Below the pieces are notes generated by a model. The model saw nothing but the letters and a program-made list of their open reading frames with translations, was not told where the DNA came from and did not search any database. From Pyropia haitanensis (taxonomy: Eukaryota > Rhodophyta > Bangiophyceae > Bangiales > Bangiaceae): 64,000 bases of DNA. The first letter of the stretch is position 1. Each line of letters opens with the position of its first letter. Shown piece after piece: positions 1 through 12,395 of the stretch. The translations under genes and the position numbers were made by a program. The stretch covers positions 7,355,485-7,419,484 of the forward strand of contig SDUX01000002.1 in the NCBI GenBank assembly GCA_008729055.1, given 5' to 3'.

Positions 1-181
1 CCAACTCCCGTCACCCCGCGTACCCGTGTCGTCAAAGTCCGCTGCGAACGGGCAACGCAGAGCGGCAAGCCACCGTCGCAGTGCGGCAGTCGACACAGTG
101 CGGGTGGCCATGGTGGGTGGGGGGGTCCCCAGCGGGGCTCGCGCCCACCCCCCCAGACAGCAGCCGGATGGGTAGGATGCA

Positions 182-222
<41 letters not shown>

Positions 223-1217
223 ACGCAGAGGGAGAGCGGAGCGGTGGGGAGCGCGCGTCAGAGCAACGAAGTCTCTTCAAGAGGGGGGTGGATGCAAAAC
301 TCGGACAAAGAGAGAGGTTGGACGACGACCGGGTCATCCAGCGCGACCATGGTCACGTCGGCGACACCAGAAACATCGATCGGATCTCTCGGTTACCCAT
401 CCCAAAGACAGGTTTTTTCCCATCTGGCACCAATTGCACTTGACTTGGCCTCAAACGAACTACATGTTACTTCACCTGCCGCGTGGACAACGACAGCCTC
501 GTACTCGCCTTCAACACAACAACTGAGCTGCTTCGTTCCGTCTTTCCCCACGCGCCAGACCCTGCCTCCATCTCGTCAACCCTGTCCCTTGCGCGCTCCT
601 TCGCATTACCTCCACATCCGCCAGCATTTCCACCGGTGGTAAGCCGACTCCGGTGGCCAGAACATCACACTTCTGTCGTGCAGACCGAGAGAGTTGTGAT
701 GGATGCCCATCAGCAGCGTTTGCCGCGCGCGTGACATGTGTGTACACAGAAGACTGTGGATATGGGGAACGACGGAATGTGCCGGGTGGTTGTCCTAGAC
801 CTGGGGAGGGTGGGCGGTGAGCAGCACCATTGCCGTACAGCCCGACTCTTGGGTGCTGGAAAGGAGGCGGCGGGCAGTGGGCGACCTTGCAGCAGCACTG
901 CGCGTGGGGAGGGGGAGCACCCTCAATGGGATGACTGCCGGAGATCAGGCCCTAATGTGCCCGGCCGCAGGACTCCTTTCGCTGCCGCACCCTGCGAAGC
1001 AGCTGCCAGGAACATCAGCCCATCAGTGTCGGCAGTAGACAGCAACAGATTTTGTCACACAGATGACTTTTCCCTCCTGTTTTTCTTTCATGCGCGCATT
1101 GGTCATTGGCGCACAGGAAGGAAAAGCAAGCAACGACAGAACCCTTGGCACCAGCGGACTCTCGCACCTCATGGCGTCTCAGCGGCAGTCCGCGTCCGCC
1201 CTTCCCACCCCCAACCC
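1..1217. other. Gap without a recognisable gene
   Basis: I see no supported gene. The stretch contains an uninterrupted CGG trinucleotide run at 182-216. Open frames exist on both strands but have Arg/Pro/Ala-rich, low-information translations with no motif. Confidence 0.5.
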
Positions 1218-1556
1218 TTAATGGCAAGAGAAGCAGGTGAGCACAAAGCAATGGTCGCAGTAGGTCGATCTCTCCCTTTCATACGCCCGCTCACTCCCCT
1301 TCTTCACCAGCTGCGGTGGCGGCGGCGGCGGCGGCGTAGTGGGCGCCACCGATCCGCTGTCCTTGTCACTGTCGGCAGCGTCCTCAGCGGGGTTGGTCGG
1401 CGTGGCCTTTGCGGCGGCAAGGGCGGCGGTGAGCTCCGCCACCTGCGCGCGCAGGGCGGCCAGCTCGTCGTCTTTGTCCTTGAGCGCGGCGGCCGCCGCC
1501 GCATCCGCAGCTGCGGGGGCGCTGGGCACCGCCAGCACTTCGGGGTAGGACGCCAT
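1218..1556 (-). CDS. Hypothetical small coiled-coil protein, C-terminal end uncertain
   Basis: I do not recognise this protein. It starts at an ATG (1556-1554) and begins MASYPEVLAVPSAPAAADAA. An amphipathic segment at about residues 25-50 (KDKDDELAALRAQVAELTAA) has leucines spaced like a short coiled coil. An acidic Asp/Ser stretch and a run of prolines follow. Codon use with G or C at third positions is regular up to the proline run and then deteriorates, so the last 30 residues up to 1218 are probably intron read-through. A possible splice donor (GTGAGC) lies just after the Pro run near 1286-1291, but I could not identify a convincing second exon. The direction and start are moderately supported; the end is not. 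Confidence 0.4.
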   Translation of the reverse strand: MASYPEVLAVPSAPAAADAAAAAALKDKDDELAALRAQVAELTAALAAAKATPTNPAEDAADSDKDSGSVAPTTPPPPPPPQLVKKGSERAYERERSTYCDHCFVLTCFSCH

Positions 1557-2650
1557 GCCGGGCGTGGGGGCGGAGGAGGGCGGAGGTGGGGGAGGAAGGG
1601 GGGGGCTATAGTTGCCTCAGGGAGGGCGTCTGCAGCAGTCCGAGGGGGCGCAGCAGAGACCAGCCAACTGGGGAGCGCGGCGCGCACAGAGGGCCCGCCC
1701 AGCACACGGGGCCGCGCTGGCGCCAAGGCGCCTCCGGCCGAGTACGACTGGCCCCGCCGTTTTCTTGAGCGGCGCGCGCCCAATACGTACTGCAGGCTGC
1801 AACGGGCTCTCGCAATGACGCAGCAACGCGTGCACGGAGTACTGTACGCGCGGACTGGTCCTACAATTTCGGCGTCTCCGAGTGCTGTTTGCAGCGACGT
1901 CTTGATTTTCGATGAGACCGTCACGCTCAAGCAACAACAGTATGAAAACTAGTGTACCGTGTAGCCAATCAGAGCCCTCGACAGGGCATACAGAATACAG
2001 AGATCGGCTCATGACAGAAAGGGGTGATGTCAGTGCGTACTCTTTGAGCATGCCGCTTGTTGTTCTGCTCGCCACAGCCAGAAAGACTGTGTCCACAACG
2101 TGTGTAGTCTGTGCTGGCAGGTGGTGTGCCCCACTAGTGGGTCCCGCGCGGGGTGCAGCGAGGCGGGGTCCTGCTACGTGGAGCGGTGTGGGATCCAGTG
2201 ACGGGATGAACCTCTAGCAGGAGCGTGCGTATGTACAGTCTCCGTGTGTCGGCAGATTGAGAGCGCATCCTTGCCGCCGTGGCTGCTGTCCGACTACGGT
2301 TGGAGGAGGCGTGCGTCCGGCCCGCGCCCGGCTCGAGCACTCTGGGGGCCGGCCGCCCCTCATCCACGCTCTTTGCTCCAGAGACGCCGGTTGCCCACCC
2401 CGCGGGCGCCGCCTCCCCCTGCCCGGCCTGCCCATCCGGGTGGGGCATTCACTTTCCAAGGGGCTCCAAAGGTTGGGCACCCGACCGAGATCGTGGTGCC
2501 TTCGGCGCGCGCCGGATCCCGACGTCTTCTTTTGCCGCCCTCTCTCCCTCGCCCCCCTCTGAAACCGCCAAGGTAGCTGTGTGTCGCGTCTCCTCTTCGG
2601 GTGGCCAACTGGCGCGCCGCCACTTCCCCAGTCGGGCAACGACCACAACC
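1557..2650. other. Intergenic, divergent promoters
   Basis: This lies between the start of the small minus-strand gene and the start of the plus-strand peptidase, so it should hold both promoters. I see no TATA box or other motif that I can defend. Confidence 0.4.
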
Positions 2651-5439
2651 ATGGCGGCGGCCCGTGCGCATCGGCGCCGTCGCGCCGGCGCTGCCGTGGC
2701 GCCGTACCTGCTGGCCGCCGCGGTTCTCTTGGCCGCCGCCGCCGCGGTGCCGCTGGCCGCGGCGGCGGCCGCCGCCGCGGCCGCCGCGACCGCGACGCCC
2801 CTCCCTGCGCGCGCCGACGTGCCTCTCAACGCCACCTGGGCGGTGGAGACCATCTACGCCAACCGCACCGCCTTTGACGCCGAGCTCACCGCCGTCACTG
2901 CGCTGCTCGACGCCAACGACACGGCCGCGATTGACGGGCGCGTCGTCCTCCTGTGGGTGTACGCGAGCATGCAGCACGACGTGGACCTCAACGACGACGC
3001 GGCCAAGACGGCGCTCGCCCGCGTCCTCGCGCTCCTCGACCGCGTCTACGGCGGCGCGCCGCCGGCCGCGGCCGACGCGGCGGGGCGGCTGCCGCCCGAC
3101 ACGGACGACGCGCTGGTGGCGCTCTCCGCGGTGGCGCCACGGGACGCCGTGCAGGGGGACACCTCCGCCGCGGTGACGGCGGCGGCGGCGGCGGTGGCGG
3201 CGGTGCCAGTGACGGTGCAGGGCGTGCTCGCCGCGTCGATGGACGCGGCGTCGCGGGCGTGGAGGGCGCTCGTCAACTCGGGCCTGGCGTTCCCGCCCAT
3301 CCGGGACGGGGCGGGGGTGGAGCGGCCCGTGACGTTCAGCAACTTTGCGGGGCACACGCTCAGCCGCGACCGGGTGCGGCGGGAGGCGGCGCACCGCTCT
3401 CGCAGTGGCGAGTTTGGTCGCCACGCCAACACGCTGGGGGAGGTGCGTTGGGGGCGATGCGAGGGGAAGAAGGGGGGCTTGTGTGCGACGGCGGAGCGGC
3501 AGAAAGTGGTAGCGCACGCGCCCGTGCTGAGCTGGGTGGTACGGCTGGCCCGCCGTAGAACCCGCCACGGATGGTATCGGCGCGGTGTATCGGTGCCTAA
3601 CGGTCCCCTCCGCTCCTGACGGGGACACCCAAGCTGCTTCCACTGCCGCTCTTTCCCCCCCTGCACTGAGTTTTGTTTTTTGTTTCCCTGTGCTGCTGCG
3701 TTCCCCTTCTTGACGAGTCCAGTTGCTGGGCTGGACCGTGGAGGCTGCCGTCCTCAACGCACGCGCGCGCGGGTACGACAGCGTGCTGAAGGCGACGCTG
3801 GCTGGCCGTGGCATCCCCACCTCCGTCTACACCCAGCTGCTCGCCACGGTACAGGCGGCCCTACCACGGACGCTGCACAAGTACATGGCCCTCCGGCGGA
3901 GGCTGCTGGGAGCGCAGAGCCCGACGGGGGAGGCGTTCAAGCTCCGACCATGGGACGTACGTGCGGGGGAGCCCCGACCGTTTGTCCGTCGAGCAGCCAC
4001 TCACAGTGGTAGGGGAGGAGGAGGCTTAGGGACGGTGCGGGCCAGTCCTTTGAAGGCCTTCTCACTGCACCGCTTACTGACTTGCTCCTTGTTGTTCTGT
4101 GCGACTGCCACTTGGGGGTGCGCCGCGCGAATCGGCACGCCTCTCTCCCTGTTCAATTCCCTCCTCTCTTTCGCTTGTTTCGCTTGCCACGGTGGCTGTT
4201 GTGTCGGTGTGGCGGCTCGCACGCAGGTTCAAGCCCCGCTCATCCCTGGCGTGGAGCTCCGCTTCCCCTACGACGCCGGCCGGGCGATGGTGGTGGAGAG
4301 CGTCGCGCCCATGGGCAAGGCGTACCAAGACATGGTGCGCAAGGGCCTCTACGAAGAGCGCTGGGTGGACATCTTCCCCAACCGGGGCAAGCGGTCGGGC
4401 GCGTACAGCGGGGGCGCCCACGAGACGCTGCCGTTCATTCTGCTCAACTACGAAGACTCCATTGTGGGCGTCATGACGCTGGCCCACGAGGTCGGCCACT
4501 CGGCGCACTCGGCGCTAGCGCGCGCCGCCCAGCCGGCGGCCACCTCTGGCTACTCCTTGTTCATTGCCGGTACGCCCGCGGGAAGTTGAGCGAGTTGGGT
4601 GGGGTGGCCACTCTATCTGTCACTGCACGTTGTCTCTTATGTGTGTGTGTGTGGCGTATTCTGCGGACTCTGGTCCAGCGCCTGGTACTCGTGGGTGACG
4701 AGCTGGGGCTGACGCTGCGGCCGCTTGTTTGTGTCTTGGTTTGCCCCCCCCGCTTGCATCTTGGGGCCTTCCCTACTGCCTGTGCTTGTTCCTCCCGCTT
4801 TCCGCCTCTGGTCGGCCCGCTACCCTGTGGCCCGACGCGGCCGTAGAGGTGGCGAGCACCTACAACGAGGCGCTACTGTTCGACACCCTCCATGCGCGTG
4901 CGACCTCGCCGCGGCAGCGGGCGGCGGTGCTCGCGGCGCAGCTGGACCGGGCCGTATTGGTCTTCTTCCGGCAGGCGCAGCTGGCGCAGTTTGAGCTCGC
5001 CGCCCATGACGCTGCCGTCGCGGGCACACCGCTAACGCCGGGCACCCTCAACGAGACGTTTGCGGCCATCGCCGCCGAATACTACGGGCCCGCCCTCGTG
5101 CCCGACGCGGTCGTGGATGTCGGCTGGGCGCGCATCCCCCACTTCTTCGCACCGTACCGCTTCTACGTGTACCAGTACGCAACGTCGTTTGCCGCGTCGG
5201 CGGCGGTGCGACAGCGCGTCGCGGCGGGCACGATGGAGGTGGGCGCGTTCCTCGACGCGCTGCGGGCGGGCGGCTCGGCGCCGCCGCTGGACATCCTGCA
5301 GGGCTTGGGCGTCAACATGACCGCGACGGCGCCCATCACGGCCGTGTGCGATGAGTTTGAGCGCCTTGTTGACGAGCTCGACGCGCTCACCGCGTCGCTG
5401 AACCTGTTACCGTCACCGTCACCGTCGCCATCTCCGTGA
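2651..5439 (+). CDS. pepF-like: Oligoendopeptidase F-like M3B metallopeptidase, 4 exons
   Basis: This is a zinc oligopeptidase of the M3B (PepF) family, about 653 residues. Exons are 2651-3442, 3723-3956, 4227-4569 and 4847-5439. All donors are GT and all acceptors AG, and the phases join correctly (0, 0, 1). Exon 3 encodes the zinc-binding helix TLAHEVGHSAHS (HEVGH). The third ligand is rebuilt across intron 3: FIA plus EVASTYNEAL, the FxAExxSTxNE motif of the family. C-terminal sequence IPHFFAPYRFYVYQYATS is also family-typical. The first 35-55 residues are an Arg-rich start followed by a long Ala/Leu/Val hydrophobic run, so it is probably secreted or anchored in the endomembrane system, unlike the usual cytosolic bacterial PepF. 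The introns are 270-280 bp and have T-rich stretches before the acceptor. The ATG at 2651 is in a good context (CAACCATGGCG). The protein ends with a repeated Pro-Ser tail. Confidence 0.9.
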
Positions 5440-6243
5440 GGCGGGCCGACTGCCTGGGGAAGTTGCGGGGGGGGGGGGGCTTCCTCGGGGGGGGGGAGCA
5501 CCACCGACGCGCGCGGCGGCGTCAGCCAGCGTGGCGGTCGCCGCGGGGACCCTCGGTCGCGACACCATGCCGCGGCGGCCCACTGGTCGTGCCGGCAGTC
5601 CAAGGCGCTTCGCCCTTCATTTTGTTTTTTTTGTACCCTCTTCATGTGTCGACGGATGCGGGAGGGTTAGCCGCAGGGAGGCGGTCCGCGGGGACCATGG
5701 CGCCATAACGCAGTGGGTAGCTGTATGGCTATCCGTAACGGCATTGCGCTTGGTTAATGATGCAAGGTCCCCGCCTGCAGCGTCATACCCCCGCCACACC
5801 TCCTACGCTGACCCCCCTGGGGCTCCCCTCCCCTACGCTAGCCCCCATGGGGTTGGTGCGCCACCAGCCGTCGCGTGCACGCCATGATGGCAATTGCCGT
5901 CCGTCCCGTCTGCCCACCACGCACGTGCCAAGCAAAGACCCAAGGATGGGAGGGAATAGGGCAGGCGCAGCGGCATGAGGAGCGATCGGGCGCCGCCGCC
6001 GTCAGCGCCGCCGTCAGCGTCGCCGTCGCCGTCAGTCCCTCGGGTACCCTGCCAGTCGTCGCGCGTCGGCGCGCGTGGCACGCGGCACCCGCCCCCCTTG
6101 GTCGCGCCCATCCAAGGGTTGCACACACGCAGCGGTGCGGTATCGCTCCAGGCAACACCGCACAACTTACGCACCTCTGACGTCCCACCTGGCCCCCGCC
6201 CCCTCCCGCATTGCACCAAGCCTGAACCCCACCGTCCCCCACC
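5440..6243. other. Intergenic between convergent genes
   Basis: These are 3' flanks of the peptidase (+) and the sigma factor (-). There are G-runs near 5467-5503 and a short imperfect direct repeat around 5805-5852 (CCTACGCT.ACCCCC.TGGGG, twice). I see no gene. Confidence 0.5.
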
Positions 6244-8957
6244 TCAGTACACATTGCGATAGCCCCGAAGCTCCGAGTGCCGCATCTTGGATAGCGCCCG
6301 CCGCTCCACCGTCCGCACGTGGGAGCGGCTCCACCCAAAGTTGCGCCCAATCTCCGCCTTGGTCTGCACGTCCACGCACGCGAGCGGCGGCTGCCGTGCC
6401 TGCGCAACCGCCGACGACGCGCGCGCCCCCGCCGTGTCACAGCCCTTGTCGATGCCGCTGCCATGACCGCAGCAGCAGCAGCTGCTGCCGCCGCTGCCAC
6501 TACCGCGGCCACCCCCAGCGGTGGCAACACCCGCGGTGGGTGCCCCCGCCCCAGCCGCATCCTCCCCCCCGAGGCACAGGCCGTACAGGCGGGTCATCAC
6601 AGCCCGCTCGTCCGCGTCGAGCAGCCGCTCCATCACCGCCCGTACTGTACACGCGGCTTCCGCATCGGCGGCGGCTTGCTCGGGGAGCGGCGCCCGGCTC
6701 TCCAGACCATCCAGGAGGCAGCCGGCGTCGTTGCCGCCGCCTGACGATGGCGCGACGCCGCCGCCGCCCCCGCCAGCGTCGCCACCGCCCCCCCACCCAC
6801 CACAGCCGCCACCAGAGGAAAAGGTGGCATCGAGGCTGGCGCCCGCCTGCGCCAGCTGGGCCAGGCGCTCCACCTCGGTCTCCGGGATGCCCAGCACCGA
6901 CGCGGTCATTGCGGTGGCGGTCGCCGGAGATAGCTCCCCCCCGACCCGGACCCGCTGGGATACGTGGACGCCCGCGGCCGCCGCGGCACCCCCGTATGGC
7001 TCCATCCCTCCCGCTGCCAGCGCTACCTCTATCTCCCGGTACCTCCGCTGCACGCGGAGTATCCGCTGCAGCAGCGGCACCGGCAGGCGCACGAGACGAC
7101 CGTGGTTCTCCACCGACCTCACCACCCCTGCGCGGATAATCAGGCCGGCATAGTGCACAAACGGGATGCCCCGGTCGGGGTCAAAGGAGGCCGTCGCGCG
7201 CACCAGTGCCAGGGCACCCTCTTGAGCTAGGTCGGCGGGCGGGACAGCGCCGCCGCCGGCCGCGTCGGGGGTGGCACCAAAGCGAGAGACCACCTGCGCC
7301 ACCACCCGCTCGACGAGGAGAAGGTTGGCCACCACCAGCCGGTCGCGCGCGGCAATGCACAGCTGCGCAGCCGTGTACTGGCGGTGGAGAGCGGCGGCAA
7401 GGAAAGACGCCAGTGTGGTGGGCGAGGGGGGGGGGACGTGTCGTCGCGAAAGAGCAAGAAGCTGTCGTCAGCCGCGGGGGCGCCCGTACCGTCCGTGGGG
7501 ATGGGATGGTCTGAGGCGGCGGCAGCGGCACCCCCTGGGGGCCTCACCTCCACGGTAATCCCCTCTGGGCAGCGCCACTTCACGGGTACCTCCCCCTTGC
7601 CCACCACAGGAGCGGCGACACCCATGGTGGCCCAGCAAAGGGCCTCGAACAGCCCCGCTCCAACGCACGGCAGGCGGCGCACCAGGTCAGCCAGCACCAG
7701 CTGGTCAGCCGCCGGCAGGCGCAGCAGGCGCAGCTGGGCCAGGTAGCGCCGGCGTTCGCCGCCATCCCCGTCGAGCAACGACCGGCGGGCGGCTGGCGCG
7801 CGGCCACCACCTGCTGCTGCTGGCCCCGCCGCCGCCGACCAGAGTGGCGGCGCCTGCCGCCGGCGGGGCGGGGCGGGCGCCACGCCCAGTCGCCGCGGGC
7901 CGCCACCAGGCGGCGGCACGCCATCACCGCCATCATTGGGGGTTCCCGGCGGGCCCCGGTCAACGCCGCCGGGGCCACCACCGCTGCCGCCACCGCGGGC
8001 GCGCCCAGTCAAGGTGGGTGGTGTCGGCGACGAAGGCGACGGCGACAGCGGCGGTGGCGGCGTCGGCGACGGCGGCCACGGTGGGGCCGCGCTCGATGGT
8101 TGCGGCGGGGACAGCGACGGTGGCGACGGCGACGCACCTGCCAGCCGGTCCCCGTCGGGCGCGCGCTGCGCAGACGCCGCTCGTGCAATGGGCGGCCCGT
8201 CCGCAACGGCGGACAAGGCGCCCGATGACGGCCGCCTGCTGCGGAGGCGCGGCGCCAAGACGGCGGGCGCACCCCCCACCCCACCGGCCGTCCCGCTTCC
8301 ATCGACCGACTGTGGCCGTCCGCGCCGCCGAGTCGACGGCCGGGCTGCCGCTGCCGCGGCCACCTCCGTCACTGACGCCGCCACCGACGCCGCAGCCGAA
8401 TCGCCTTGCGTCGCGACCGCCACCGTCAGTGGTGCCGTCGGCCGCGCCGTCAACGTCAGTGGCGGTGGCGACGGCACCACCGGCCCCCGGCGAGCCGGCG
8501 ACGCGGCAGCAGCGGCCGTGGCAGCGGCTGTCGATGCCGCCCGCCCCGGGCGGCCGCCGCCGCCCGCGGTGGGCGCGCCACCCTCCCTGCCAATGCCCGG
8601 CAGCGGTGAGGACGACGGCAGCGGTGCCAGCGGCGGCTGCGATGCGGCAGCGACGACGGCGCGGGCCGCTGGCAGCCGCCGGCGGGGGGTGGGCGGCACC
8701 GGCGGCGGGGGGCGTCCGGCCGCACCCCCTGCCCCTCGCCGCACCGCCACCGTCGGCCGACGCGCCGGCCGCCGCCGAGGCGGCCGCAGCGGCGGGGGCG
8801 GGACAAAGCCTGTCGGAGAGTGGGGGGGAGGGGGAGAGACGCAGGGGGGGGAGGGGGGGTGGGGGGAGCTGGGAGGGGTGCTACCACCGTCAATGCCACC
8901 ACCACCACCGCCGCCCGTCGCGACAGTGACGGGGGCGACGATGGAGACCGCCGCCAT
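6244..8957 (-). CDS. SIG: Plastid-type sigma-70 factor, reading frame interrupted at a G-run
   Basis: This is a nucleus-encoded bacterial-type sigma factor that would direct the plastid-encoded RNA polymerase. The part from about 7420 down to 6244 carries region 2 (RLVVANLLLVERVVAQVV, then DLAQEGALALVRATASFDP and HYAGLIIRAGVVRSVENHG, then LVRLPVPL) and region 4 (DERAVMTRLYGL and, at the C terminus, TKAEIGRNFGWSRSHVRTVE followed by ALSKMR), the helix-turn-helix that reads the -35 box. Regions 3 and 4 are separated by Gly/Cys-rich insertions. Upstream, a different frame encodes a long Ala/Pro/Gly-rich N-terminal region that starts at ATG 8957 (MAAVSIVAPV) and ends DDSFLLFRDDTS. It meets the sigma frame exactly at a run of ten G (7426-7435); one extra base there would make a single continuous protein of about 905 residues. 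The N-terminal part would hold a transit peptide. The family call is firm; the start and the nature of the break are not. Confidence 0.85.
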
Positions 8958-10295
8958 GACCCGCACCGCGACGCCGGCTGGCGCACCGGGATGGATGCGT
9001 GAGTGGTGGAGGGAAAGGGAGTACGCTCTGGGCCAAAGCCCAAGTGGGGAAGACGCGGAGGCCAAAGCGCGAGTCGTCCAAAGCAAGCGGGGGCGGACGG
9101 AGGGGGACACGGTGCAGGCAGGGCTCGGACGTAGGGGCACGCCGCCGGCGCTTCCCGTGACCAACCCGTGGTGGCCGCAGCGGGGTGTGGGACGGACAGG
9201 CGGCCGCGCGTGCGCGACGCGCCGGCCCGCCCGCCCGCCTCGTTGGCGTCCGCGCGTCGTATAGCCGCGCCAGCTAGCCGCGTGCCGCCCGCTGTCGGTG
9301 CAGCCCACCCCCCCATACGCGCGCGTGGGGAGGGGGGTGCGGTACGCTGGCCACGACAAGCGCACGCCGCACGCCCCCCCCTCCGCAGCGCGCGCAGAGA
9401 GGGGGTGCGCAGCCGCGTCGCAACCCCGAAAACGGCGCCGCGGCGGGGGGTTTGGACGAAGCGGCCAAGCCTTGGCGCGTGTCTTCCGCGCGTGTATCCC
9501 CTCGTGCTGTGCCGCAGATGGATGGGGGGCAGGCTGGCAGCCAATGGCTGGCCGTCCCCCAGCTGGGTTGGCACGTGGATGAGCTGTGTGGGACGCAGCA
9601 ATTGGAAAGTGGCACCCCCTTCCCCTCAGTCCGCCTGCAGCCCCCCGCTTTGCACCTGCCAGAGCAAGGGGACCGACAGGTGACAAGGCATGCACACCAG
9701 ACACTGGGTAGAGATATCATCAGCAGGGGCGGCGGATCAGGCGATGCCCGAAATCTCCCCGCGTTGGGTAGGGTACACGCCGAGACCCGCCGGTTGGGTC
9801 CTCCTCCTCGCCCAACCACCGGGACCGCAAACCCACCGTTTTGATGTCATCCGCCAATCAACAGTGGCGGAGGGAGCAGAGCGTTGCCCGCTTGGGTCGT
9901 CAGCCGCTCATCCTGGCCGCCCCCCCTTCCACACCGCGCTCTGGCCAGGTGATCTGCGCCGCGGTGAGTCTTCTTCACGTAGCGCGGGTTCCACGGACCA
10001 CCGACGAGACCGCCGGTGGCGATCTGCGTCCTGATGCCATCTGTTTCATGTTGTCGCCTTGACGCCTCTGCCACTGCCGCCCGGACACTCCCACAGGGTC
10101 GGCCGCTGGGACGCTACGGCCGCTGCCGCGGGGACGCCGCACCTGTTCGCGCTCCCGGGGGGCGGCCGCCGCCGCCGCGCTGGGGCCCGGCCGCCCCCCC
10201 CCACTCCGTTTATTGTTCTTCCGCTGCGGTCACGTCCCTCCACTCGCTGTGGTCGCTGCAACGGTGGTGCCGCCGTGGCGCCCGTCCGCTTCCCT
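8958..10295. other. Intergenic, divergent promoters
   Basis: This separates the sigma factor (-) from the bZIP-like gene (+), so both 5' ends point into it. Minus-strand frames remain open across much of it, but their translations are Arg/Pro/Ala-rich without motifs. I see no gene. Confidence 0.4.
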
Positions 10296-11093
10296 ATGGC
10301 CACCACGGAGCCGTTGCCGTCGCTCCCTGCGGACCTGGCCCCCGATGCGGCCGAGCTGGCCCGCTGGACGCGCGTCATGACGCCCGTCCCGCCCGTGCCG
10401 CTGCTGCCCGGTACCCCCCTCCGGGACCGCCTCGACACGCTGCCCGCCGAGGAGCTCGCATGGCTGCTGCCCTGGTCGCTGTGGGAGCCGCCGCCGCCGC
10501 CGTCGTCGTCGGGGGTGAGCGGCGGCGGCGGCGGTAGCGGCGGGACCTTTGGCCTGGGCCCGTTTTCGCCGGCCAGCTTTGCGTCGGCGGTCTGTCGGGA
10601 GCGGGTCATGACGACCACCGCCAGCGGGGACCCTTTCCTCGTCCTTGCCGGCGTGACGCTGTTCCTGCCGCACGCGGTTGCGGCGGGCAGCGGCGCGCTG
10701 CTCGGCGCCTTGGTCAGTGACTGGAGCGCCAACCGGATGGACGCGGTCGGCCCGGGCCTGCCCAGCTGCGTGTCGATTGTGCAGCGCGGGGTGCTCGCGG
10801 AGGGGGGGCGCGGGATAGTGTGTTCCACTGAGCTGGGGGGGGGGACCCACGTGCTGATGGAGTTTTTCCGACCGGCGGCCAAGCGTGGCGGCGGCGACGG
10901 CGGCGGCGTCGACTGCGGCGATGGTGACGACAGCGGCGGTGGTCGTGGCGGCGACGTCCTTGGCGGGCCGTCAATCGAGGTTGAATTCGTCGTCATCCGC
11001 CGACCGCGGGTGGCGGGGGAGGCGGCGGCGGTGGTGTTGCACAAGCTCGGCATCCTCCACACCATTCCAGAGGTGAGCTCCCCGGCCACAGCT

Positions 11094-11131
<38 letters not shown>

Positions 11132-12395
11132 TGGAGCCGTGGTCGGGGCGCCGGCCGTCCCGCCCTTGTCCGCGGCGGTGCGAAACGGCGCGGCGGGGGC
11201 GGTGGCCATCGATGCGGCGGCCGTGGAAGCGCACCTCAAGGCGCTCTGTGCTGACGGCCAGCACATTGGAGCGCTGGTGGACCTGGCGGAGCCGCCGTCG
11301 CCGCCGCCGCGGTCGGTGGGGGAGGTGGCGATTGGCCCGTCGCCGCCGCCGGTACTGCCCTACACCATCACCAGTAGCCGCTGCAGTGTCTATGCGACGG
11401 TGCGGCTGCGGTCGCTCGCGTTGCAGCTGGTGCCGTTGGCGGTGCCGTCCGCTCGGCCGCTGCGGGTGGGCGCGGGGGGCACACCGCCAGCCTGCCGCCG
11501 CCGGCTGCTGCCCATTGCGCCGGCCACCACCTCCCCCGCGGCTGCCTCCTCGTCGAGGGGCGACGTCCGCATGGTCGCCAGCAGCGACGACAGCGGCTGC
11601 GGCGGCAGCGGCAGCGGCGGCGGCAACGGCGTTGGTGGCGACCGTAGTGGCGGCGGCCGGCGGCGGCCACGGCGCGTCACGGAGCGCCCACCGCCACGGC
11701 GACCCGCCACGACGGTGGCGATTGCCCCCGCCGTCGACGCTGCGGGACTGGCGGCGGCGGTGGCTGCCGCCGCTGAGGCGGCCATTGAAGCCGCGTCTGC
11801 TGGGGAGGCGGCGTCTGCGGGGGAATTGGCGGCGGCGACGACTCTGTCACCGCCGCCGCCTTCTGCGGCGCTGCCCCCCGTCGTCGGGAGTTCCCCGCCC
11901 GGCGCCGGTGGCTCGGGCGGCGGTGGTGGCGGCGGCGACTCTGGCGGCTTTGGGTGTCCGCCCCGGCGGGTGCGGCGGCGGCGGCGGCTGGGCAGTATCC
12001 CCCCGCCGGGCGTCGACGGCAGCAGCGAAGCGTGGGCGCGCGTCCTCCGCAACCGCGAGGCGGCGCGGCGGTCCAACGAGAAGCGCCGGCTACGGCGGCT
12101 TGCTGCGGCCGCCGCCGCTGCCGATGGGACGACTACGATGACCACCACTGCCACCACTACTACCACTACCACGAGCAATCTGGGGGCGGTGGCGGCGACG
12201 ATGCTGACGGCGGAGCCGATGGAATGCACCGCGGACGCCGTCCCCGCCGCTGCGACGGCTGCCTCCGCCCCTGGGCCACCCCTGTCGCTGTTGCGGCCGG
12301 CTCTGCCATGCACAGCCGAGGCGCCCCTCCCCGCGTCGGCGTGGGTGTGGGGCGGCGACCCGTCGGCGGGCTGTGCGTGGGGGGGCGACGCGTGA
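10296..12395 (+). CDS. bZIP basic-region protein without an evident leucine zipper
   Basis: This is a single-exon protein of about 699 residues that starts at ATG 10296 (MATTEPLPSLPADLAPDAAE); the frame stays open further upstream, so a longer N terminus is possible. Near residue 590 it contains VLRNREAARRSNEKRRLRRL, which matches the DNA-contact pattern of bZIP basic regions (N-x7-R, with NREAARRS). A heptad leucine repeat should follow, but the next residues are Ala-rich and then a Thr run. The middle of the protein has a semi-globular part (about residues 85-260, with DPFLVLAGVTLFLPHAV and VEFVVIRRPRVAGEAA) that I do not recognise, followed by Gly/Ala/Ser-rich linkers. It is probably a nuclear DNA-binding protein. 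The basic motif is clear; the dimerisation mode is unknown. Confidence 0.7.

Noticed and set aside
738..1952. Long open frame on the plus strand (about 400 codons)
   Set aside because: It is Arg/Gly-rich, has no motif and runs antisense to the better-supported coiled-coil frame at 1218-1556.
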